A stretch of DNA of 35,764 bases, from assembly GCA_016717705.1 (NCBI GenBank), contig JADKFD010000061.1, forward strand, positions 1 through 35,764. Direction: 5' to 3'. Each line of letters opens with the position of its first letter. The stretch's first letter is position 1. The notes under the pieces were generated by a model. It made no database searches and was not told where the DNA came from. It was given only the letters and a program-made list of their open reading frames with translations. Of the stretch, positions 9,001 to 16,000 are shown in pieces. The translations under genes were made by a program, and so were the position numbers. This DNA comes from Rhodanobacteraceae bacterium. Lineage in GTDB: Bacteria; Pseudomonadota; Gammaproteobacteria; Xanthomonadales; SZUA-5.

Positions 9001-9111
9001 AACCTCGACGCCATTGCCAACACGGGTGCCGCTGCTCGATTGCGCGCTCAGCCCGCTGACCATCGTCAGCGCGAGTGCCGCGACCAAAGCTAGATGTTTC
9101 TTGAGCTTCAT
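6046..9111 (-). CDS. Large secreted protein with two carboxypeptidase-regulatory-like repeats and a PPC domain
   Basis: A 1021-residue exported protein of unknown activity. A signal peptide ends near residue 23 (LSAQ). Residues about 100-565 form a Trp/Asn-rich region that looks like a beta-rich, possibly propeller, domain without a recognised catalytic motif. Two tandem repeats of about 83 residues (570-735), beginning SISG and containing GVTVSTGSAS, resemble carboxypeptidase-regulatory or SdrB-like folds. A pre-peptidase C-terminal (PPC) domain follows (about 745-850, with DVDLYVKAG and YDCRPYTGTGNESC). The C-terminal 170 residues are Thr/Ser-rich and beta-sandwich-like. AGGAAA lies eight bases before the ATG. 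PPC domains are typical of secreted proteins of this group, and a type II secretion cluster lies in the same window, so export by T2SS is a fair inference. It ends just before parE. Confidence 0.85.
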   Translation of the reverse strand: MKLKKHLALVAALALTMVSGLSAQSSSGTRVGNGVEVGEPVTPVEINVDLRNLPTVDEWRPGQPIKEAQRRIYRPLDVRAPHAPSDWVTAPDRLGELQATFDSLGASRNETTSRVSINNGSTGVSPGDPVVEVNANYLMYGINGSTGTTFTVYNKTGTKLAGPTAFKTLAPAGDPCATSVSDPIIHWDRLANRWFMLEMGGTSSANRLCVYVSKTDNPVSGGWWFYGFATPDVPDYPHCSVWHNAYVCTTNEGSAGAKVYAFDRANMLNGATARAAQRFTSVAKLTGYGFQALTPATFMGAATNAPPAGSAVILARHNDDEAHAGTGANTTADFIDLFALNIDWTTPANSNIATLPRIQITEFNSWFRDYSSFATVPQPGSTSLLDPIREVILNSMTYRNMGSYESIVGNFATNQNAARSGTVVDAGIRWFELRRVGAGNWTLQQEGTFSPGDTSTHHLLGALATDKMGNIGMSYNTTKTTATTISASLKYTGRLVTDANGVMSQGENTIAAGSAAETSGRWGDYHQTVVDPADDCTFWTVGMYRPAGSWNTSIRDFKFSNCGGTPPVYYSISGQVTTSTGVGISGVTVSTGSASAATDASGNYTIANLVAGSYTITPSASGYTFSPVNRAVTIGSANVTGQNFTGTVVASTYSISGTVATSGSVGISGVTVSTGSASATTNASGAYTISGLANGSYTLTPSLAGYTFSPTSLAATVAGANLTGRNFTGTAAGGGATALSNGVGAAGSTASTSANSNWKDYTVAIPAGATNLTIATSGASGDVDLYVKAGAQATLTVYDCRPYTGTGNESCPFATPTAGTYYVRVYGYATGTVNFTVTASWTVGGGGGTVVERMVNGNFDAITTSGNTGTGWTRSAFTGTSFNTLLAGQTNAQTPSSYAYLGVNATTSTQTVDSNATLIPAGATTATFSFYTSIVTSETSTTTAYDKLQVQLIDASTNAVITTLVTLSNVNKTTSASTYVQRSYNVVAYKGRNVKVRLIGSTDSSLATTFRVDTVSLRTDG
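6911..7405 (-). repeat. Two-unit tandem repeat inside the secreted protein gene
   Basis: Two in-frame units of about 249 bp encode near-identical 83-residue domains; both contain SISG, VGISGVTVSTGSASA, GYTFSP and NFTGT. The strong identity of the first 35 residues suggests recent duplication or gene conversion. Confidence 0.75.
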
Positions 9112-9230
9112 GAACGCTTTTCCTGAAATGTAGGTTGGACTGCTGCAAGAACGACTTGTGCTCAGCCACGATCTCTAAGAGGGCGCGTTATCGAGTTCCC
9201 CATCTCGCTGCCCCAAAACATCCGGTCGCT

Positions 9231-10037
9231 CTAGGCGGGCCGGAACTCCAATCGTCGCAGCAGGCGAATTTCCCCGCGCTTGCTGACGACCTCGATATTC
9301 GATTCCGGCTTGCCGATCACGGCGCGCGCGGTCTTGTTTGGTTCCTGGCCCGGCTGCGGGGCGATGTCGACGCTGAATTCGGTGGCGAAGACGCCCGAGG
9401 TGGCCATTTCCAGCGTGGCGTTCAGGTTGTCGACCAGACCCAGCACGATGTTTCCGGTCGCTGAGCTGACGCGTTGCCGGGTTCCGGCAGCCGCAGGGTT
9501 GATCTGTCCCGCGATGTTGCCGCCGCCGGTCTCAACGTCGATCAGGCCGACGATGCCGCGAAAGGCGATGTTGCCGGTGGCGCTTCTGGCGCGCATGTTG
9601 GCCTGCACGCCGCGCACTTCGATCAGGCCGTGTTCAGTCAGGACCTCGAGGTCATGCCCCTTGGGCACGTAGGCGGTGATTTCGATGCGCTGATCGGGCG
9701 CCAGGGCGATACCCTCAGGCAGCCGCGCGCTGACCACATAGTTGCTCTGGTTGTCGCCTGAAACCGCGATCTTGTGCGTTGCAGCGGCATTTTGCGCGAC
9801 GGTGCGCCATTCCAGCGTCGACTCGTAACCGCCAAAGCGGATGCGGACGTCGCCGTATGGGTTGTCGATGCGGATCGGCTGCTTGTCGGCGAGCACCTGC
9901 GTGCTGGTGGTGCGCTCGATGGTCGATTCATCGATCCCGGCGATCGCGTTGGGCGTGCTCGCCGTCGACGTCACGACCGGCTGCTGTGCACAGCCGGTGA
10001 TGGCGATCAGCGCAGTTCCCAACGCCCAGATTCGCAC
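9231..10037 (-). CDS. DUF4097-like beta-strand-repeat lipoprotein
   Basis: A 268-residue predicted lipoprotein. The chosen GTG start (10037) is preceded by GGGGAG at 10-nt spacing. It gives a normal signal sequence ending in the lipobox ITGC near residue 16. The mature part consists of short beta strands with recurring patterns such as LIEVRGVQANMRARSATGNI and LIDVETGGGNIAG. These match the repeating turns of DUF4097/GIN-type right-handed beta-solenoid proteins, whose function is not known. The frame stays open up to an ATG at 10172, but that would put 45 Arg-rich residues before the signal peptide. A near-consensus promoter lies at 10252-10280 and a cluster of GTGAC motifs upstream of it. 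It appears to be transcribed alone. Confidence 0.75.
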   Translation of the reverse strand: MRIWALGTALIAITGCAQQPVVTSTASTPNAIAGIDESTIERTTSTQVLADKQPIRIDNPYGDVRIRFGGYESTLEWRTVAQNAAATHKIAVSGDNQSNYVVSARLPEGIALAPDQRIEITAYVPKGHDLEVLTEHGLIEVRGVQANMRARSATGNIAFRGIVGLIDVETGGGNIAGQINPAAAGTRQRVSSATGNIVLGLVDNLNATLEMATSGVFATEFSVDIAPQPGQEPNKTARAVIGKPESNIEVVSKRGEIRLLRRLEFRPA

Positions 10038-10251
10038 GAGCCTCGATCTCCCCAAACCGTGTACCTGCCGAGCGAATCCGCGAAACCGGCTTGCACCGGG
10101 CCGCGGGCGTCGTCCGAAGCGCCCCTTGATATCCGACTCTGTAGCTCGCTGATCGGCCCCGTCGCGCTGCACCCCTGCAGCAACGACCTCGAACAGCGCT
10201 GAATTCCCCCTGAAGCCGCACCCGCCTCATACCCGAGGTGGACGGGGCCGC

Positions 10252-10280
10252 ACTGTATTCAGGGTTGATTCAAGTGTCAA
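10252..10280 (-). promoter_or_regulatory. Sigma-70 promoter for the DUF4097-like lipoprotein
   Basis: On the minus strand a perfect -35 TTGACA (10280-10275), a 17-nt spacer and a -10 TACAGT (10257-10252). Transcription would start near 10245. That leaves a leader of about 205 nt to the GTG at 10037, or about 70 nt to the alternative ATG at 10172. Confidence 0.7.
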
Positions 10281-10293
10281 TGGGCAGCAGGAA

Positions 10294-10349
10294 GTGACGC
10301 GCTGGGTCACATCGGAGTTCACAATGTGTGACGGTGACGATGTGTGACG
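10294..10349. promoter_or_regulatory. Cluster of five GTGAC/GTCAC half-sites upstream of the promoter
   Basis: GTGAC at 10294, GTCAC at 10306 (an inverted pair with 7-nt spacing), then GTGAC at 10328, 10334 and 10344. The decamer ATGTGTGACG is repeated exactly at 10324 and 10340, a 16-nt period. The cluster begins 14 nt upstream of the -35 box, the usual place for an activator. The regulator is unknown. Confidence 0.45.
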
Positions 10350-10410
10350 AAAGTCTCTGTATGTCTCGGAGCGATGTGCGTATGCGCGGCGTTACGGCGC
10401 AATCCAAAGG

Positions 10411-10555
10411 CATCGCGCGCAAGCGCGCTCCTGCAAATCCGGCGTGGACTTTCGGCGAGCTTGTAGGAGCGCGCTTGCGCGCGATGCTCTTCGTTCTGCT
10501 ACGGCCACTCTTGCGCCGCGAGCCAGTCGGTCGCGACGCCAGCGTCGCTCCTACA
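10411..10555. repeat. Family B REP cluster (GTAGGAGCGCGCTTGCGCGC type), three units
   Basis: Three hairpin units: 10411-10433 (reverse orientation), 10462-10486 (forward) and 10531-10555 (reverse, with variant loop GACGCCAGCGTC). This is the well-known REP type of Pseudomonas and Xanthomonas relatives. The last unit supplies the TAG stop codon of yceH. Confidence 0.88.
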
Positions 10556-11216
10556 CGTCGGCACCCAGATCGCGCAACGCGGCCGTCAGCCGCGCCACCT
10601 GCTCTTCCAGCGCCTGCACGCGATCGACGAGGCCGCTGCTGGCGCCATCGCTGGATTCGCCACGCGGCATGTGCGCCGCGGCGCGATCGGCGTGCTCGGA
10701 TCCACACAGCAGATGCATGTAGCGCTCTTCGCGTTGACCCGACTGACGCGGAATCTTCACCGCCATCGCCGGCTGGCGCCGGGTCAGGCGATCGAGGGTG
10801 TCGCGGACCTGTTCGACATCGCTGAACTTGATCATGCGTTCGCTGCGCGTCAGCAGTTCCGGCGCCGTCTGCGGGCCGCGCAGCAGCAACAGACACAGGA
10901 TCACGCGCTGCGGGCCGGTCACCGTGTACACCTCTTCGAAACGGTGTTCATAGCGACTCGCGCGCGAAGCGTGCTGGCAGCGCACCAGTTTCTTGTCTTC
11001 GAGCGTGCGCAGCGCATGGCCGACCGCGCCGAGCTCAAGTTCCATCACCGGCTCGCGCGAGGTCTTCTGGTTGGCAGCGACCGTCGCCGCGTTGGCGGTC
11101 AATGGATACTGCTCCGGCGTGGTTGCCGCCTTCTCGATCAGGCAGCCGAGCACGCGGGCCTCGATTTCATTGAGCATTGGGCTGATGACGCTGGCGGCTT
11201 GCGCTTCTTCAGACAT
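10551..11216 (-). CDS. yceH: YceH family protein (DUF480)
   Basis: A 221-residue cytoplasmic protein with the two winged-helix domains of the YceH/DUF480 family. Typical sequence includes LNEIEARVLGCLIEKAATTP, YPLTANA, NQKTSREPVM and LLLLRGPQTAPELLTRSER. The C-terminal part ends in a short coiled coil (VQALEEQVARLTAALRDLG). The exact role of the family is not established. Start ATG 11216 follows GGAG at eight bases. The frame extends upstream to 11327, but that sequence is not conserved in character. The stop codon TAG is formed by the edge of a REP unit (GTAGGAGCG), so the final residues may have been altered by the insertion. It is divergent from the fumarase gene. Confidence 0.92.
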   Translation of the reverse strand: MSEEAQAASVISPMLNEIEARVLGCLIEKAATTPEQYPLTANAATVAANQKTSREPVMELELGAVGHALRTLEDKKLVRCQHASRASRYEHRFEEVYTVTGPQRVILCLLLLRGPQTAPELLTRSERMIKFSDVEQVRDTLDRLTRRQPAMAVKIPRQSGQREERYMHLLCGSEHADRAAAHMPRGESSDGASSGLVDRVQALEEQVARLTAALRDLGADV

Positions 11217-11299
11217 GGGGGCGACTCCGAATTGGACCCCCAAGATTAGCGCGTTTGCCGGCGTGCCGACTTTGTGTCCTTTGCGCTCGACGACGTGGC

Positions 11300-11375
11300 T
11301 AGCCCGGTGTGCCGCGCGGCGATTCACCGGGGCTTGGCACCCTGGTGAACGCCCTGCGGGCGCACGCCGGGCTAC
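11300..11375. repeat. Family A palindrome between yceH and fumarase
   Basis: Two inverted units form one 76-nt element, from TAGCCCGGTGTGCCGCG at 11300 to GCACGCCGGGCTAC ending at 11375. Same family as 3901-3990 and 17257-17388. It lies in the fumarase upstream region. Its right edge runs into TACAAT (11373-11378), which could serve as a -10 box, though no good -35 is seen. Confidence 0.8.
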
Positions 11376-11408
11376 AATTCACGCCAGTCCCGCCGCGACC
11401 GCCCACTC

Positions 11409-12923
11409 ATGACCACCATCAAACAGTCCGACTTCGTCCAGTCCATCGCCGATGCGCTGCAGTACATCAGCTATTACCATCCGGTCGACTACATCCAGAA
11501 TCTGGCGCGCGCCTACGAGCGCGAGCAGTCGGTCGCCGCCAAGGACGCCATCGCGCAGATCCTGATCAACTCGCGCATGTGCGCCGAAGGTCATCGGCCG
11601 ATCTGCCAGGACACCGGCATCGTCACGGTTTTCCTGAAAATCGGCATGGATGTGCGCTGGGAAACCACGCTGTCGATCGAGGACATGGTCAACGAAGGCG
11701 TGCGCCAGGCCTACAACCACCCGGACAACAAGCTGCGCGCCTCGGTGCTCGCCGATCCCGCTGGCAAACGCAGCAACACGAAAGACAACACGCCGGCGGT
11801 GGTCAACATGACCGTGGTGCCGGGCGACAAGGTCGATGTCATCGTTGCCGCCAAGGGCGGTGGTTCCGAGGCCAAGAGCAAGTTCGTGATGCTCAACCCG
11901 TCGGATTCGGTGGTCGACTGGGTGCTGAAGACGGTGCCGACGATGGGCGCCGGCTGGTGCCCGCCAGGCATGCTCGGCATCGGCATCGGCGGCACCGCCG
12001 AGAAGGCGATGCTGCTGGCCAAGGAAGCGCTGATGGAGCCGATCGACATCCAGGATCTGATCGAGCGTGGGCCGGCCAATCGCGCCGAGGAACTGCGCAT
12101 CGAGCTCTACGACAAGGTCAACGCGCTCGGCATCGGTGCGCAGGGCCTGGGTGGCCTGACCACCGTGCTCGACATCAAGATCAAGGACTTCCCGACCCAC
12201 GCGGCGAACCTGCCGGTGGCGATGATTCCCAACTGCGCAGCCACGCGTCATGCGCATTTCGTGCTCGACGGTTCCGGGCCGGTGGCGCTGGAGCCGCCGT
12301 CGCTGGAGGACTGGCCGAAGCTGACCTACGACACCAGCAAGGGCAAGCGCGTCAATCTCGATACGGTCACGCGTGACGAAGCCGCGAGCTGGCAGCCAGG
12401 CGATGTGCTGCTGCTGTCCGGCAAGCTGCTGACGGGGCGCGATGCGGCGCACAAGCGACTGGTCGAGATGCTCGGTCGCGGCGAGCCGATGCCGGTCGAT
12501 TTCAACGGTCGCTTCATCTATTACGTGGGCCCGGTCGATCCGGTGCGCGACGAGGTGGTTGGCCCGGCCGGTCCGACCACCGCCACGCGCATGGACAAGT
12601 TCACCCGCACCATGCTGGAACAGACCGGTTTGCTCGGCATGGTCGGCAAGGCCGAGCGTGGCCCGGCGGCGATCGACGCCATCCGCGACAACCGCGCGGT
12701 CTATCTGATGGCGGTCGGTGGCGCCGCGTATCTGGTGTCCAAGGCGATCAAGGGCTCCAAGGTGCTGGCTTTCGCCGAACTCGGCATGGAGGCGATCTAC
12801 GAGTTCGAGGTGCAGGACATGCCGGTGACCGTCGCCGTCGACAGTCGCGGCAGTTCGGTGCACCAGACCGGCCCGAAGGAATGGCAGGCGAAGATCGGCA
12901 AGATTCCGGTGGTGGTGGTTTGA
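11409..12923 (+). CDS. fumA: Fumarate hydratase, class I ([4Fe-4S])
   Basis: A 504-residue iron-sulphur fumarase of the tricarboxylic acid cycle; it hydrates fumarate to (S)-malate in the cytoplasm. Cys66 (PICQDTG), Cys184 (GWCPPG) and Cys276 (PNCAATRHAH) have almost the same spacing as the three cluster ligands of E. coli FumA. The GKLLTGRDAAHKR segment and the C-terminal beta domain (YYVGPVDP, GPTTATRMDKF) match the FumA/FumB type. It is a single gene with no partner subunit. No clear Shine-Dalgarno was seen. A family A repeat precedes it and a family D repeat follows it. Confidence 0.97.
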   Translation: MTTIKQSDFVQSIADALQYISYYHPVDYIQNLARAYEREQSVAAKDAIAQILINSRMCAEGHRPICQDTGIVTVFLKIGMDVRWETTLSIEDMVNEGVRQAYNHPDNKLRASVLADPAGKRSNTKDNTPAVVNMTVVPGDKVDVIVAAKGGGSEAKSKFVMLNPSDSVVDWVLKTVPTMGAGWCPPGMLGIGIGGTAEKAMLLAKEALMEPIDIQDLIERGPANRAEELRIELYDKVNALGIGAQGLGGLTTVLDIKIKDFPTHAANLPVAMIPNCAATRHAHFVLDGSGPVALEPPSLEDWPKLTYDTSKGKRVNLDTVTRDEAASWQPGDVLLLSGKLLTGRDAAHKRLVEMLGRGEPMPVDFNGRFIYYVGPVDPVRDEVVGPAGPTTATRMDKFTRTMLEQTGLLGMVGKAERGPAAIDAIRDNRAVYLMAVGGAAYLVSKAIKGSKVLAFAELGMEAIYEFEVQDMPVTVAVDSRGSSVHQTGPKEWQAKIGKIPVVVV

Positions 12924-12936
12924 GGTCACACCTGGT

Positions 12937-13077
12937 TCCCTCTCCCCGTCCACGGGGAGAGGGTGGCACCGCAGGTGACGGGTGAGGGGCGCGCCTGACC
13001 TGACACTCGCGATGTCGGCCGTTCCCCTCATCCGGGTCCTGCGGACCCACCTTCTCCCCGCGAGCGGGGCGAAGGAT
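12937..13077. repeat. Family D inverted repeat (CCCTCTCCCC ... GGGGAGAGGG type)
   Basis: An element of about 140 nt fills the gap between fumarase and the MscS-like gene. The left half has CCCTCTCCCC and GGGGAGAGGG arms ending GGTGAGGGG. The right half begins CCCCTCATCCGG and has CTTCTCCCCGCGAGCGGGG. The two halves are inverted relatives. This type is common between genes in beta- and gammaproteobacteria. Its last bases (AAGGA, 13072-13076) form the apparent ribosome binding site of the next gene. Confidence 0.8.
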
Positions 13078-13082
13078 TCAGC

Positions 13083-16000
13083 GTGAATCAAAAAGCGTCG
13101 ATGACCTTCTCCTGTATGGTTTTCCCTGATCGATCATCGTGCCAAGCCAGTCGCTTGGGCGCCCATCTGCGAATTTGGCAGGCCGCCGTGGCGTGCCTGC
13201 TGGCGGGTTTGGCCCTGGCCAGCATGGCCACCGCCGCCCCGCTGAGCTTGAGCGCCGCTGACGCGGCCTGGCTGAGCAAGCACGGCCCGGTGCGTATGGC
13301 GCCCGATCCGGATCTGGCGCCGGTCGAATTCATCGACGGACGCGGGCGTCATCGTGGCCTGTCCGCGGATCTCAGCCGCATGCTCGCCGAACGCAGCGGC
13401 ATGCAGCTGGAAATGGTGATCCGGGACCGTTTCGACGACGTCCTGCCGGCCCTGGAGAAGGGCGAGATCGACGTCGCCAGCAGTGTCTTCAAGAGCCCGG
13501 GACGCATCGAGCGTTTCCTCTTCAGCACGCCCTACCTGCGCTTGCCGGCGGCGCTGATCGGTCGTCGCGGCGGGCCGGTTGCGACCGTCCTGGCCGACCT
13601 GCGTGGTCGACCCATCGCGGTGGTCAAGGGTCATGTCTGGCAGGAACTGCTGACGACTGCCGGCTATGCCAGCGAGCAGCGTCCCTATCCCAGCATCGGC
13701 GAGGCACTCGCGGCGGTCGCTGCCGGAGAAGCAGACGCTTATGTCGGCGACTTGCTGACCGCCGATCGTGCAATGCGTCGCGGCAAACTGACGGAATTGC
13801 TGGTGGTCAGCGGCGAGTCCCGCCTCGAAGCCGAACTGGCCTACGCCATTCGCCGCGATCTGCCGCAATTGAAGAGCGTGCTGGACCAGGCGCTCGCCAG
13901 CATCAGCGTCGAGGAGGAGAAGAATCTCCGCGCCAGTTGGGAGGGTGTCGAGGCAACGGCCGAACTGGATGCAGAAGCCGACATTCCCGAGTCGCCGTTG
14001 CCGGCGATCAAGGAACTGCGCGCGCAGCTGGACGCGAAGACCGATCTTGCCGAGGCCGAGCGCAGCGCGCTGACGCAGCGTCTGGATGCGGCGCTGAGCT
14101 TCGAGACGGCCACCGACGAGAGCATCGCGCGGATCGAGCGTATCCGCCGCGAAGCAACGCAGGCGGCGCTGGAAGGGGCTGCGCTGCAGTCCGCCGCGGC
14201 GGCCGCAACAGCCGATCCGGTCACCGAAGACCTGTTGCGCTGGCGCGGAAGCCTGCCGCAAAGAGCCAGCCTGGATCAGCTCGAGCAGTTGCTCGCGGTC
14301 GAGCGCAATGGGCGCGACAGCTTGCGCGAAGGCGTCGATCGGGCCTTGCAGCAGATCCAGGAATTGCAGCAGCGGCCGATGGCTTTGCGTCGCGAGACGC
14401 TGGAACTGCGTGCGCGTCTGGATGAACTGACGCTGCCGGGGGAGTCCGCCGACTTCAAGGCGCAGATCGAGCGCGCTGCGGTGCAGGCCGAGATTCGCTC
14501 CTTGCGCGCGGCCCTGGCCGCGGCGTCGGTCGAGCAGTCACAGGCCGACACCCTGCTGCAAGCCGCCAATGCGCGTCGCCGTGAGCGCCAGCGCCTGTTG
14601 GCCCAGCGCAGTGGCCGTGTGGCGATCCTCGAACAGCTGGTGGCCGAACGCGGCGACAGCCAGCTGGCCGAGGAACTCGACGTGCTGCGCAAGCAGGCGC
14701 AGGACCAGGCCGATGCGCTCCCGGCCATCCGCGAACTGGCCGCCGCAAACGTGAGCACCGGAGAAAGTCTGTCGCAGGGCACGCGACGCCTGGCGCAATT
14801 GCGCGAGCAGGCGTCGACCCTGGAATCGGGCGCCAGTGAGGTGGCCAGCGCCTTGCAGAATGCCAAGGCACGCATCGCCATCGGCGGCGTCACCGAGTCG
14901 ATCGGCATGCTCCTGCTGGCCGAGCGTCGGCGCTTGCCCAATGTGCGCACTCTGCAAGCCCGGCTGGTCGCGTTGCAGCGCGAGACTGCAGATGTGCGGA
15001 TGATGCAGATCACGGTCACCGAGGAGTCCGAGCGCCTCGGTGACCTCGGCAGCACGCTGGCACGCCTGACCACCGATGACGAGGCGGAACTGGTCACCCT
15101 CCCGGAGGCGCGCGCGGTGATGACCGAACTCTTGCTGGTGCGCGGCGAACTGCTGCCGCGGCAACTGCAGCTACAGCAACGCATGCTCGACGTGCTGGGG
15201 CAATCCGAGGAGACCCTGATCCGCCTGCTGGCGGACAGCCAGGCGTTGACACAACTGATGGAGCAAAACCTGCTGTGGATTCCGAGCCATCCGCCGATCA
15301 ATGCCGACTGGGTGCGGCATTTCGGTGCGGCCTGGCAGGACCTGTCGCGCGCCGAGCGCTGGTTGCCGACGCTGAAACGCGTGCGCAACGGATTGGCGGA
15401 AAAGCCGCAGTGGATCCTCTTGTTGCTGCTTCCGCTGGGCATTGCCGTGCTGCGTGGACGGCTGGGCAAGGCGCTGCGCGAGCGCGCCGAGCGGGTACGC
15501 AATCTGCGTGAAGATCGCATGCGGCACACCCTGGAGGCGCTGGGACTCACCGTGCTGATCGCCCTGCCGGTGCCTTTGCTGTTCCTGCTGCTGGCGCGAT
15601 TGCTGCAACTGGTCGGCGACGCTGGCCAGTTCACCCACAGTCTGGGGGTAGCGATCCAGATCGTGGTGCCCTACGGATTCCTGTTTGGACTGATCGCCGT
15701 GGTCTGTCGCGAAGATGGCCTGGCGCATATGCATCTGCGCTGGTTGAAGGCGCGCCGCGAGGCACTGCTCAAGGTCCATCGCTACGTGCAGTTCGCGGTG
15801 ATGCCGCTGGCCTTCGTCATGGCGCTGTCGCTGGTGCGCGGGGTCGACAGCGCCAATGCCACCGTATTGCGCGCCGCCGCGATCCTGCTGGCACTGGTGC
15901 TGGCAGGCATCGCCGGCTGGTTGCTGGCGCCGGGCAGGCTGTTCGCCTCACGGGTTGGCGGCAACGACCCCAGGCCGCTGTTGCGGCGAACCTTGCGCGT

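Noticed and set aside
6259..9093. A 944-residue open frame on the plus strand opposite the secreted protein gene
   Set aside because: It is rich in Arg, Gly and Ala with no domain or signal, and mirrors the codon pattern of the real minus-strand gene. Long antisense frames are expected in GC-rich DNA.
10306..10333. CRP-type site formed by GTCACA and TGTGAC
   Set aside because: The half-sites are in the wrong order and 16 nt apart; a CRP site needs TGTGA-N6-TCACA.
10411..10555. CRISPR array from evenly spaced repeats
   Set aside because: Units alternate in orientation, spacers differ in length and the repeat is a known REP hairpin; the same holds for the clusters at 22365 and 26332. No cas gene is present.
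11379..13091. A 570-residue open frame on the minus strand over fumarase
   Set aside because: The fumarase on the plus strand is unmistakable; the antisense product is His/Arg-rich and resembles nothing.
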